From Planctomycetota bacterium (GTDB lineage Bacteria; Planctomycetota; DG-23; SLPQ01), in contig JAGHCE010000143.1 of assembly GCA_021160625.1 (NCBI GenBank), positions 1 to 5,682 of the forward strand: 5,682 nucleotides of DNA. Reading direction: 5' to 3'. The position numbers and the translations under genes were made by a program. Below the pieces are notes generated by a model, which worked only from the letters and a program-made list of their open reading frames with translations, ran no database searches and was not told the origin of the DNA. Below are positions 1 to 5,591 of the stretch, in pieces. Within the stretch, counting starts at the first letter, position 1. Each line of letters starts with the position of its first letter.

Positions 1-2474
1 AACTGCGCCTCGCCTCCCTTGGCCTTGCTGCGGGGCACAAAGGACGGGCGTTCCTCGGCGTCGAGCGCCCGGGTCTCCAGCTTCGCCAGGATCGACTTGG
101 CCCGCTCCACAACCCCCCCCGGCACCCCCGCCAGCTTAGCCACGTATATCCCGTAGCTCTTGTCGGTACCTCCCGGCATTATCTCGTGATGGAACGTCAC
201 GTGCCCCTGCCACTCCGATACCCGCACGTTGAAGTTCTTCACGTTCTCCAGCACCAGCGCCAGCTCGGTGAGCTCGTGGTAGTGCGTCGCGAAGAGGGTC
301 CTGGCCTTTACCCTTCCGGCAAGGTCCTCGCAGACGGCCCACGCGAGCGAGAGGCCGTCGAAGGTGCTGGTGCCGCGCCCCACTTCGTCCAGGACCACCA
401 GAGACCGCCCTGTCGCACTATTTAGGATATTGGCGGTCTCCGTCATCTCAACCATAAAAGTGCTCTGCCCGCGGGCAAGTTCGTCCGAGGCTCCTACTCT
501 CGCGAAGATACGGTCGGCCACGCCTATCGAGGCGCGCCCGGCCGGCACGAAGCTGCCCATCTGCGCCATAATGACCAGAAGCGCCGCCTGCCTGATATAC
601 GTCGATTTGCCGGCCATATTCGGCCCGGTTATCACCGCAAGGTCACAATCTCCCGCGCCCAGGTGCACGTCGTTCGGGACGAACTCCCTTTCCAGACTCA
701 CGTCCAGCACCGGGTGTCGGCCGGCCTCGATGTGAATCTCCCTTGAGTCGTTCACCTCCGGGCGGACGTAGCGGTTTTCCTCGGCCACCTCGGCCAGCGC
801 CGTCAGCATGTCCACTTGGGCCAGCGCCGCGCCGGTGTGCTGAAGCCTGCCCGCCTCGGCCCCCAGCCGCCGCCTTATCTCCTTGAATATCTCAAACTCC
901 AGCTCCGAGGCGCGTTCCTGCGCCGAGAGAACCTGCGACTCGTATTCCTTGAGCTCCGGCGTCACGTAGCGCTCGGCGTTTTTGAGGGTCTGCTTGCGGA
1001 CGTAGTTCGTCGGCACCCTGCCCGCGTTCGAGTGACCCACCTGGATGTAATACCCGAAAACCCGGTTGTAGCCGACTTTAAGTCTGTCAATCCCGGTTCT
1101 TTTTATTTCGTGCTGCTGGTACCCGGCTATCCATTCCCTGCCGTCGCGGCTGATGGAGCGCAGCCTGTCGAGCTCCTCGTCGTACCCCTTGCGGACAAGT
1201 CCCCCTTCGTGTGTCTTGGCGGGAGGAGCGTCCACTATTGCCGACGCCACGAGTTTTCGCATATCGTCCAGCACGTCGAGGTTTCCGGCGAGCCGCCCGG
1301 CGAGCTCGCCCGAAAGACTGCCTAACGCTTTCTTTATCGCAGGCAGGGCCTCGGCCGTTACCTTCAGGGCCACGAGGTCACGAGGCAGAGCCGTCTGGGC
1401 CGAAAGCCTCGTGGCTATCCGTTCGAGGTCGCTGACGTCCGAGAGATGCCGCCTTATCCCGGCGCGAAGCGCCCCCTTCGCGAGGAGCTCGTCGACCGCC
1501 TCGAGCCTCTCGTCTATCGCCGCCGTCTCCACCAGAGGCGACGTGAGCGACTCCCTCAGCAGCCTCCCGCCCATCGGGGTCATCGTCCGGTCCAGGACGC
1601 CCAAAAGCGAGCCCTCGGTGCGGCCCTCGCGCTGGGTGCGCACGAGCTCAAGGCTCGCCTGCGCGCTCCTGTCCAGGATGAGCCTGTCCGAAGGTTCGAC
1701 CTTCTGGATCTTCAAAATATGCGCAAGCGCGGTTTTCTGCGTCTCGCGCAGGTAGTCGAAAACCGCCCCCGCCGCGCCGATACCGATCGTCAATCCCGCC
1801 AGGCCGAACCCGTCGAGGCTATTGACCTCGAAATGCTTCTGCAGCAGCCGCGCACCCTCACCGGCGGAAAAGGCCCAGTCGCTTCGCTCGGTGATCTTCC
1901 CCGAGAACGCGGCGGCAAGCCCCCCGGCAAACTCCTCGTCTCGCTTCGCCACCGTCTCCGGAATGAGACACTCGGCCGGCTGCAGCCGGAATATCTCGTC
2001 CTCCAGCTGCGCCCGGGCTATCTCCTCGGTGAAAAACGCCCCCGTGGAGACGTCGGCCCAGGCCACCGCGCAGGCCGCCTGCCCCGGGAGGACCGCCGCC
2101 AGGTAGTTGGGTTCCTTGTCTTCCAGGAGGTGCTCTTCGGTCAGCGTCCCGGCCGTTACCACCCTGGTTATCTCGCGCCGGACAAGACCCTTGGCCGCGG
2201 CCGGATCCTCAACCTGTTCGCAGATCGCCACGTTGTACCCGGCGTCCACGAGTTTCTTGAGGTATTCGGCCGCCGAATGGTGCGGCACGCCGGCCATCGG
2301 AACCGCGTTTTCCCCCTTCGCCCGGCTGGTCAGTGCCAGCCCCAGCACCTTGGAGGCGACACGCGCGTCCTCGTGAAACATCTCGTAGAAATCGCCCATA
2401 CGGAAAAAGAGTATCGCATCGCGGCATTGCCGCTTTATCCGCTGGTACTGCTCCATCATTGCGGTAGGGGCCAT
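1..2474 (-). CDS. mutS: DNA mismatch repair protein MutS (3' end outside window)
   Basis: MutS binds base mismatches and small loops as a clamp-like dimer and uses ATP to recruit MutL. The frame is open for 824 codons from the ATG to the left edge. The N-terminal mismatch-reading Phe-x-Glu motif is F29-Y30-E31 within GDFYEMF. The ATPase domain has Walker A GPNMAGKST at 617-625, the STFMVEM signature at 671-677, Walker B LVVLDEVGRGTST with D696/E697, and the ATHYHEL H-loop with H731. These sit about three residues from the E. coli numbering, so the protein is full length and intact up to the cut. A YVAKLAGVP-type end of the ATPase domain is followed by a basic linker. The last codon is Gln followed by TT, which would fit a QLSLF-type sliding-clamp motif just outside the window. 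The ATG at 2474 gives the longest supported start; ATGs at codons 6 and 7 lack a better ribosome site. No convincing promoter was seen. Only the C-terminal tail is missing. Confidence 0.98.
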   Translation of the reverse strand, partial: MAPTAMMEQYQRIKRQCRDAILFFRMGDFYEMFHEDARVASKVLGLALTSRAKGENAVPMAGVPHHSAAEYLKKLVDAGYNVAICEQVEDPAAAKGLVRREITRVVTAGTLTEEHLLEDKEPNYLAAVLPGQAACAVAWADVSTGAFFTEEIARAQLEDEIFRLQPAECLIPETVAKRDEEFAGGLAAAFSGKITERSDWAFSAGEGARLLQKHFEVNSLDGFGLAGLTIGIGAAGAVFDYLRETQKTALAHILKIQKVEPSDRLILDRSAQASLELVRTQREGRTEGSLLGVLDRTMTPMGGRLLRESLTSPLVETAAIDERLEAVDELLAKGALRAGIRRHLSDVSDLERIATRLSAQTALPRDLVALKVTAEALPAIKKALGSLSGELAGRLAGNLDVLDDMRKLVASAIVDAPPAKTHEGGLVRKGYDEELDRLRSISRDGREWIAGYQQHEIKRTGIDRLKVGYNRVFGYYIQVGHSNAGRVPTNYVRKQTLKNAERYVTPELKEYESQVLSAQERASELEFEIFKEIRRRLGAEAGRLQHTGAALAQVDMLTALAEVAEENRYVRPEVNDSREIHIEAGRHPVLDVSLEREFVPNDVHLGAGDCDLAVITGPNMAGKSTYIRQAALLVIMAQMGSFVPAGRASIGVADRIFARVGASDELARGQSTFMVEMTETANILNSATGRSLVVLDEVGRGTSTFDGLSLAWAVCEDLAGRVKARTLFATHYHELTELALVLENVKNFNVRVSEWQGHVTFHHEIMPGGTDKSYGIYVAKLAGVPGGVVERAKSILAKLETRALDAEERPSFVPRSKAKGGEAQ

Positions 2475-2573
2475 AAGTGCTGCTTTCCCAATCGAAAAGA
2501 GCGCGCAAGGAAACTACGCCCCTCTCTTGCAGGGGTTATGCGCACTGCGCGCGGAGTTCATTCGGCCTTCCAC

Positions 2574-2598
2574 GGGCGAGGCAATGTCTCGCCCCTAC
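2574..2598. repeat. Short palindromic repeat, unit A
   Basis: Arms GGGCGAG (2574-2580) and CTCGCCC (2588-2594) flank a 7-nt imperfectly symmetrical centre, and the unit is followed by CTAC. It is almost the same as the perfect palindrome at 3974-3993. This is consistent with a dispersed, REP-like intergenic repeat family. Confidence 0.75.
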
Positions 2599-2625
2599 GG
2601 ATGGCTGCGTGCCACTGGCGGCTTT

Positions 2626-2649
2626 GTAGGGGCACGATTTATCGCACCC
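2626..2649. repeat. Short palindromic repeat, unit B
   Basis: The unit starts with GTAGGGGC, the reverse complement of the flank that ends unit A. Arms GGGCACGAT (2630-2638) and ATCGCACCC (2641-2649) pair at seven of nine positions, with a CA/CA mismatch in the middle and a 2-nt centre. It appears to be a degenerate copy in the opposite orientation to unit A. Confidence 0.65.
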
Positions 2650-2676
2650 GATATTCCTTCAATGCGCCTCGCCTGC

Positions 2677-2696
2677 GGGCGCAATAAATTGCGCTC
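2677..2696. repeat. Short palindromic repeat, unit C
   Basis: Arms GGGCGCAAT (2677-2685) and ATTGCGCTC (2688-2696) pair over nine positions, with one G-T wobble and an AA centre. The arm sequence differs from units A and B, but symmetry is kept. The unit is followed by GTAC rather than the usual CTAC. Confidence 0.65.
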
Positions 2697-2714
2697 GTAC
2701 ACTACTTGTTCCGC

Positions 2715-2736
2715 GTGCGGCAAGCCGCGCCCTACG
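2715..2736. repeat. Short palindromic repeat, unit D
   Basis: Arms GTGCGGC (2715-2721) and GCCGCGC (2724-2730) pair over seven positions, with one wobble and an AA centre. The unit ends in CCTACG, as unit A does. It is the fourth hairpin in about 165 bases. Confidence 0.6.
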
Positions 2737-2800
2737 TTTATCCCGCTGTTTCGGTTATTCTTGCCAACCCCGGCGGGACGAAAAGCCTCCGGCCGCACGG

Positions 2801-2823
2801 CGCGTCCGGGCGCGTCCGGGCGC
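2801..2823. repeat. 10-bp tandem repeat, 2.3 copies
   Basis: CGCGTCCGGG is repeated exactly twice (2801-2810 and 2811-2820), followed by a third CGC. It is a small simple repeat in non-coding DNA with no evident function. Confidence 0.8.
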
Positions 2824-2973
2824 TTACGGACCGGAGCCCACTGCCGGTGCAGATATTCTACCTCTTTGAGGGCGCGCGGCAAGGGGCAACCGGCAGGGAC
2901 GGCGGCGGCCGGCTTTCCCCCCGACATCTTGTACCCCCCAGAGTCTTTTCGGGCGGTCGAATTGAATTTTCCT

Positions 2974-2982
2974 TGATAAAAT
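2974..2982 (+). promoter_or_regulatory. Possible extended -10 promoter for the small-gene pair
   Basis: TGATAAAAT contains a TG-N extension directly before TAAAAT, a five-of-six match to the sigma-70 -10 hexamer, in the only AT-rich patch upstream of the gene pair. No good -35 hexamer lies 16-18 bases upstream, so the call rests on the extended -10 alone. Transcription would begin near 2989, leaving a leader of roughly 85 bases before the GTG start at 3076. Confidence 0.35.
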
Positions 2983-3064
2983 CAGTCCGATATGGTACTT
3001 ATGAGAGGGGTAGAAGCGTCTTAAGCAGTGTCTTTTGCCGCGACGGAACCGAAGGTGCATTGTC

Positions 3065-3070
3065 GGGAGG
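3065..3070 (+). promoter_or_regulatory. Ribosome binding site deciding the GTG start at 3076
   Basis: GGGAGG lies five bases before the GTG at 3076. An upstream in-frame GTG at 3028 has no purine-rich site before it, so translation very probably starts at 3076. Confidence 0.8.
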
Positions 3071-3075
3071 GTCTT

Positions 3076-3327
3076 GTGAAGCTGCGATGCGTCATTCTTG
3101 TTTGCCTGGCGGCGCTGGTGGTGGTCGGCATCGCCGTCTCCGGGGCCTATGCGCAGCGCATGCCGCGCGAGCCCGATTTCTCCGAGCAGGTGGACAGCTT
3201 TTACGACACGCTGGCGGAGAAGCCGAACCAGGACAAGTTCTTTTCCATACTGATATTCATCGTTCTCGGCGGCGCCTGCACCTACGCCGAGATGAGGGGA
3301 ATCAAGAAGGTGGTTTCAGAGGGCTAA
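3076..3327 (+). CDS. Small exported/membrane protein of unknown function (83 aa)
   Basis: I do not recognise this family. From the GTG start the protein begins with a short basic stretch (KLR) and a long hydrophobic segment (about residues 5-24) ending in a signal-peptidase-like AYA-Q. A polar stretch with the sequence PREPDFSEQVDSFYDTLAEKP follows, then a second hydrophobic segment (about 57-70, FFSILIFIVLGGA) and a short basic tail ending VVSEG. It is therefore either a cleaved protein with one membrane segment or a two-pass protein whose central loop of about 30 residues is extracytoplasmic. The frame is open to 3028 upstream, but the ribosome site supports 3076. The gene ends 49 bases before the next gene on the same strand, and both share a GGGAGG-type ribosome site, suggesting one operon. 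That the gene is real rests on the ribosome site and the signal-like N-terminus, not on homology. Confidence 0.75.
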   Translation: MKLRCVILVCLAALVVVGIAVSGAYAQRMPREPDFSEQVDSFYDTLAEKPNQDKFFSILIFIVLGGACTYAEMRGIKKVVSEG

Positions 3328-3363
3328 TCGTCTGAAACAAGAGGTCTTTATCTGAGCATTTGC

Positions 3364-3370
3364 GGGAGGG
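3364..3370 (+). promoter_or_regulatory. Strong ribosome binding site for the 159-aa gene
   Basis: GGGAGGG lies six bases before the ATG at 3377. It is essentially the same site as that of the preceding gene and supports both the start and a shared operon. Confidence 0.8.
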
Positions 3371-3376
3371 TACCAA

Positions 3377-3856
3377 ATGAAAGGGAAACAGGTAGCGCTT
3401 TACATCTCGGTCGCCTTGAACGCTGCACTTCTGGTTCTTCTGAGCGTGCCCGGTGACGAAAATCGCCTGGTTCTGGGCCAGGTTTCCTCCAACGTCGGCG
3501 CCTATGCCGCCGTCTCCTCCGAGGTCAGCGGCGGCAACCAGGACGCCCTGTGGCTGGCCGACCGCGTTTCCGGGATGCTGGTCGTCTACCAGCAGAGGAT
3601 CGGCACGCGTGACAAAAAGCCCTTCCAGATGATGGACCGGCGCAGCCTTCGAGACGACCTCGATGAGCGCCAGGTCGGAAACCTGATGATGCTCACGGCC
3701 AAGATCTCCTCTTCGAACTCCGTCGTTTGCGTGATCGACACGGATTCCGAGCGAATGGCCGTCTACGAGTTCGATCGCAGCGACCGGCGGATAAAGCCCG
3801 TCCAGTATAACAACCTGCGCGTGGACCTCGGCAAGGCCGGCGCCAGCACCCGCTGA
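3377..3856 (+). CDS. Membrane-anchored protein with internal duplication, unknown function (159 aa)
   Basis: I cannot assign a family name. Residues 1-5 are basic and 6-23 form one hydrophobic segment, an uncleaved anchor or signal peptide, so the rest probably lies outside the cytoplasmic membrane. The remainder contains two similar stretches. Residues 56-95 and 115-151 both show an acidic residue in a hydrophobic strand (LADRVSGMLVVY at 60-71; VIDTDSERMAVY at 119-130), then a charged linker, then an LR-x-DL ending (SLRDDL; NLRVDL). This looks like two copies of a beta-rich unit, perhaps paired blades or a small beta-sandwich. No catalytic motif or cysteine pair is visible (only C118). It follows the 83-aa gene by 49 bases and is followed by a strong terminator, so it is probably the last gene of a two-gene unit. 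The ATG is set by a strong ribosome site. Confidence 0.88.
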   Translation: MKGKQVALYISVALNAALLVLLSVPGDENRLVLGQVSSNVGAYAAVSSEVSGGNQDALWLADRVSGMLVVYQQRIGTRDKKPFQMMDRRSLRDDLDERQVGNLMMLTAKISSSNSVVCVIDTDSERMAVYEFDRSDRRIKPVQYNNLRVDLGKAGASTR

Positions 3857-3881
3857 GTCTCTACCTGCGCTGAAAATGCTT

Positions 3882-3907
3882 CGGGCCGCCCCCGTAAGGG
3901 CGGCCCG
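3882..3907 (+). terminator. Rho-independent terminator
   Basis: A 10-bp perfect stem (CGGGCCGCCC at 3882-3891 with GGGCGGCCCG at 3898-3907) has a 6-nt loop and is followed by TTATTCTC. It lies 25 bases after the 159-aa gene. Read from the other strand, the stem is followed by a short T-containing stretch (GCATTTTC), so it may also stop transcription arriving from the convergent anti-sigma gene. Confidence 0.88.
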
Positions 3908-3969
3908 TTATTCTCCCGCCGGCACAACCTCTTCTAAGCAGCTCCAATTAGAAGCAGCCCGGTCATCAG

Positions 3970-3993
3970 GTAGGGGCGAGGCATGCCTCGCCC
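3970..3993. repeat. Palindromic repeat, unit E (same family as unit A)
   Basis: Positions 3974-3993 form a perfect 20-bp palindrome with half-site GGGCGAGGCA, preceded by GTAGG. It matches unit A near mutS apart from the centre, and its CTAC-type flank lies on the opposite side, so it is an inverted copy. It lies between the two convergent transcription units. Confidence 0.8.
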
Positions 3994-3998
3994 GGCCC

Positions 3999-4016
3999 GG
4001 CCGGACAAGACCGGCC
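3999..4016. repeat. GC hairpin downstream of the anti-sigma gene
   Basis: GGCCGG (3999-4004) pairs with CCGGCC (4011-4016) around a 6-nt loop, 29 bases beyond the anti-sigma stop codon. No T-run follows on either strand, so it is not a canonical terminator. It may protect the 3' end of the mRNA or be part of the neighbouring repeat element. Confidence 0.5.
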
Positions 4017-4045
4017 GTGGCACACCGCGTTACAGGACATCAGTT

Positions 4046-4828
4046 TTAGCGGTACGCCTTTGCCTCGTCTATTCCGAACTTCGCCAGGAGCCTCTCGAAC
4101 TCGTCCTCCTCGACCCAGGAGACCCTGCCGCCGGCGAAGAGAACGTTTCTTCCGAAGCGATCGTGGGCGCCCCTCACGTCCCACAACAGCGGACAGTCCT
4201 CCCCGGAATGGATATTAACCCTGTCCGGATTGTAGACGTAGTCCATCGCATTCTCGCCGGGGTTTCTTAAGGCCGGCCGCGCCGGGCACGAGAACGCCCC
4301 CCGGCCCCTGAGATATCTCCAGTCGAGATTCCTGTACCACTGGGGCCCCTGCGGATAGTAGCCGTTGTGGTCGAGGGCGTACTGGCGAAGCGCCGTACCG
4401 ACGGTCTTGAGGTTGTCCTGGCACCCTGCGATCATCTGTCTCTGGCCGTCGCCGAGCACCCTCGGCACCAGGGAGGCGACGGCCATCACCATAATGGACG
4501 CCGCAACCATCCAGCCCACAAGCGCCTTGCGCACCCTCCACGTCGCCGGCCGCCAGATTTGGGTGCTTTCGTACGAGGAAGTGGCGGCGGCGAGGCGCTC
4601 ACCGGCCGCACCGATCCGGTGAAAAGTCCGCTCCGCAAGCCCCGCAGGCGCCTCCTCGAGCTTTTCCCTCCTGAGGGTGCCGGTTGCGTCCTGGAGAAGA
4701 GCCAGCTGCTTGCGGCATTCGGTGCAGGATTCAAGGTGCGCCTTCAGAAACGCCCTCTCCTTCTCGGTTATGTCGCCGAGCGCCTCCTTCACCAGGAGGT
4801 CCTCGTAAAGTTTGCAGTTCTTTTCCAC
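4046..4828 (-). CDS. Zinc-finger anti-sigma factor with pseudopilin-like outer domain (260 aa)
   Basis: This probably binds and inhibits the adjacent ECF sigma factor. Residues 5-38 carry the zinc anti-sigma (zf-HC2-like) ligands C5, H31, C35 and C38 in the H-x3-C-x2-C form. A polar linker follows, then one membrane segment (about 101-120), so residues after about 122 are extracytoplasmic. That outer part is unusual. Residues 136-159 (CQDNLKTVGTALRQY, then HNGYYP) match the region just after the N-terminal helix of DUF1559-type pseudopilins. An FSCP motif (179-182), a tyrosine-rich DYVYNPD (196-202) and PLLWD...H222...NVLFAGGRVSWV (229-239) recall the H-X9-DG C-terminus of that group, although GG replaces DG and the spacing is one longer. 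The start is a GTG two bases after the sigma stop, with GAGGA (4837-4841) inside the sigma gene as ribosome site, implying translational coupling. The anti-sigma role is well supported; the outer-domain assignment is inference from motif memory. Confidence 0.9.
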   Translation of the reverse strand: MEKNCKLYEDLLVKEALGDITEKERAFLKAHLESCTECRKQLALLQDATGTLRREKLEEAPAGLAERTFHRIGAAGERLAAATSSYESTQIWRPATWRVRKALVGWMVAASIMVMAVASLVPRVLGDGQRQMIAGCQDNLKTVGTALRQYALDHNGYYPQGPQWYRNLDWRYLRGRGAFSCPARPALRNPGENAMDYVYNPDRVNIHSGEDCPLLWDVRGAHDRFGRNVLFAGGRVSWVEEDEFERLLAKFGIDEAKAYR

Positions 4829-4830
4829 TT

Positions 4831-5415
4831 TCAGAATCCTCGCTTGCGCTTCAATGCTGACGCCATCTGGCGCATTGCCCTGTACAGCCGGGACTTCACC
4901 GTCCCCATCGGCAAATCCAGCACCTGGCTTATCTCGGTGTATTTCAAGTCGTTGTAAAAGTACAGTGTCACAATTTCCCTCAGGCTCTCCGGCAGTTCCT
5001 CGAGGAGCTGCCTTGCCAGCGAGGCCGATTCCTGCTTGTCCAGAACGGCCTCCGGCTCCGGTGCCGGGGACTCGACAATGTCGGCCAGGCTGCCTTCTTC
5101 CCCCGGCCGTATCTCGCGGTCGAGTGAAAACGCCCTTCTGCGCCGTCGCTTGCGCATCGCATCACGCGCGAGATTGGCCGCTATCGTGTACATCCACGGC
5201 TTGAACCGCCCGTCCGGTCTGAACGTGTCCATCTTCGCGTAGACCTGCAGGAACGTTTCCTGGAAGAGGTCCTCAGCCGTCTGGCGGTCCCCGACATAAT
5301 GGTACAGAAAGTTAAAGAGCTCGCCTTCGTACCGCTCCAGAAGCAGCCTGAAGTCGCCTCTGCGCCCCCTGAGACTCCCCAGGAGAAGCTCTTCATCGCT
5401 GTTGCGGTCGGCCAT
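4831..5415 (-). CDS. ECF (RpoE-like) RNA polymerase sigma factor (194 aa)
   Basis: This is an alternative sigma factor that directs RNA polymerase to a dedicated promoter set. Its two-domain ECF layout is clear. Region 2 covers about residues 24-92, including the AEDLFQETFLQVY helix (47-59) and the region 2.4 stretch FKPWMYTIAANLARDAMRK (71-89) that reads the -10 element. A very basic run (88-94) and an acidic, proline-containing linker (about 96-128) follow. Region 4 covers about 129-188, with LPESLREIVTLYFYNDLKYTEI and the helix-turn-helix ending PMGTVKSRLYRAMRQM, which reads the -35. The frame extends upstream to a TTG at 5448, but AGAGG seven bases before the ATG at 5415 favours the ATG. 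The gene is followed after two bases by the anti-sigma gene. No C-terminal extension is present, so control is presumably through that membrane partner. The exact ECF subgroup cannot be assigned by eye. Confidence 0.96.
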   Translation of the reverse strand: MADRNSDEELLLGSLRGRRGDFRLLLERYEGELFNFLYHYVGDRQTAEDLFQETFLQVYAKMDTFRPDGRFKPWMYTIAANLARDAMRKRRRRRAFSLDREIRPGEEGSLADIVESPAPEPEAVLDKQESASLARQLLEELPESLREIVTLYFYNDLKYTEISQVLDLPMGTVKSRLYRAMRQMASALKRKRGF

Positions 5416-5422
5416 CCGGCTG

Positions 5423-5427
5423 CCTCT
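5423..5427 (-). promoter_or_regulatory. Ribosome binding site of the sigma gene
   Basis: AGAGG on the minus strand lies seven bases before the ATG at 5415. The alternative TTG at 5448 has only a weak GGGAA upstream, so the shorter protein is preferred. Confidence 0.7.
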
Positions 5428-5429
5428 AC

Positions 5430-5454
5430 TACGTACAGAAAGCGTCAATGTTCC
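5430..5454 (-). promoter_or_regulatory. Possible ECF-type autoregulatory promoter
   Basis: On the minus strand, GGAAC (5450-5454) is followed after exactly 16 bases by CGTA (5430-5433), the usual shape of ECF-dependent promoters (GGAAC-type -35, CGT-type -10). ECF genes often control themselves. Against it, transcription would start near 5422-5424, within or after the ribosome site, giving an almost leaderless message. Confidence 0.35.
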
Positions 5455-5504
5455 CGAAAGAACACGAAAAAAGCAAAAAACCCGTGCCGCTGGTTCTCCA
5501 CACC

Positions 5505-5533
5505 ATTGTATACCCGCGAAGAAGTCTATCCAA
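5505..5533 (-). promoter_or_regulatory. Sigma-70-like promoter for the sigma/anti-sigma operon
   Basis: On the minus strand, TTGGAT (5528-5533) and TACAAT (5505-5510) are separated by 17 bases. The -10 matches the consensus at five of six positions and the -35 at three of six. The predicted start is near 5498, giving a leader of about 80 bases. The DNA further upstream (about 5590-5660) is A-rich on this strand, though too far away to act as a simple UP element. Confidence 0.5.
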
Positions 5534-5566
5534 GAGGCCTCCCCTTGCGCTCGCAGCCGCCTCCCG

Positions 5567-5591
5567 TAAAATCAAGCGAGACAGGATTTTA
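5567..5591. repeat. Inverted repeat upstream of the sigma operon
   Basis: TAAAATC (5567-5573) is matched by GATTTTA (5585-5591) with an 11-nt spacer. It lies just upstream of the predicted -35 and could be an operator or a weak hairpin. The stem is AT-rich and may be chance. Confidence 0.35.

Larger units (their letters stand above)
2475..3075. other. Gene-free spacer between divergent mutS and the small-gene pair
   Basis: This stretch separates mutS (leftward) from the plus-strand pair. Open frames exist on both strands, but they run through palindromic repeats, have no good ribosome sites, and give Arg/Pro/Gly-rich translations typical of non-coding GC-rich DNA. It holds four short palindromes (2574-2736), a 10-bp tandem repeat (2801-2823), an interrupted inverted repeat (CTGCCGGT at 2841-2848 with ACCGGCAG at 2889-2896), and an AT-richer segment from about 2960 that probably carries the promoter for the downstream genes. 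No tRNA or other known RNA gene was recognised. Confidence 0.75.

Noticed and set aside
1446..2687. Long plus-strand open frame (413 codons) antisense to mutS
   Set aside because: Its composition is that of an antisense shadow of a GC-rich gene, while the minus strand carries every MutS motif. It also runs on into the repeat region.
2841..2896. Interrupted inverted repeat CTGCCGGT / ACCGGCAG as a structured RNA
   Set aside because: The 40-nt gap, lack of flanking promoter or terminator, and high GC make a chance match likely.
2595..2927. Minus-strand open frame of 110 codons upstream of mutS
   Set aside because: It overlaps the same repeats on the opposite strand, shows no domain or signal, and is typical of chance frames in GC-rich DNA.
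2527..2976. Open frame of 149 codons on the plus strand upstream of the small-gene pair
   Set aside because: It runs straight through four palindromes and the tandem repeat, has no ribosome site, and its translation is repeat-derived and Arg/Gly/Pro-rich.
3028..3075. Upstream GTG at 3028 as start of the 83-aa protein
   Set aside because: No ribosome site precedes it, and it would put 16 polar residues before the signal-like N-terminus. The GTG at 3076 has GGGAGG at ideal spacing.
3999..4016. Terminator for the anti-sigma gene
   Set aside because: The stem is good, but no T-run follows on the minus strand, so it is listed only as a hairpin.
4367..4957. Plus-strand open frame antisense to the anti-sigma and sigma genes
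   Set aside because: It covers two well-supported genes on the other strand and has no recognisable domain or start signal.
5416..5448. TTG at 5448 as start of the sigma factor
   Set aside because: The ribosome site is weak and the extra residues lie outside the conserved ECF region. The ATG at 5415 has AGAGG seven bases upstream.
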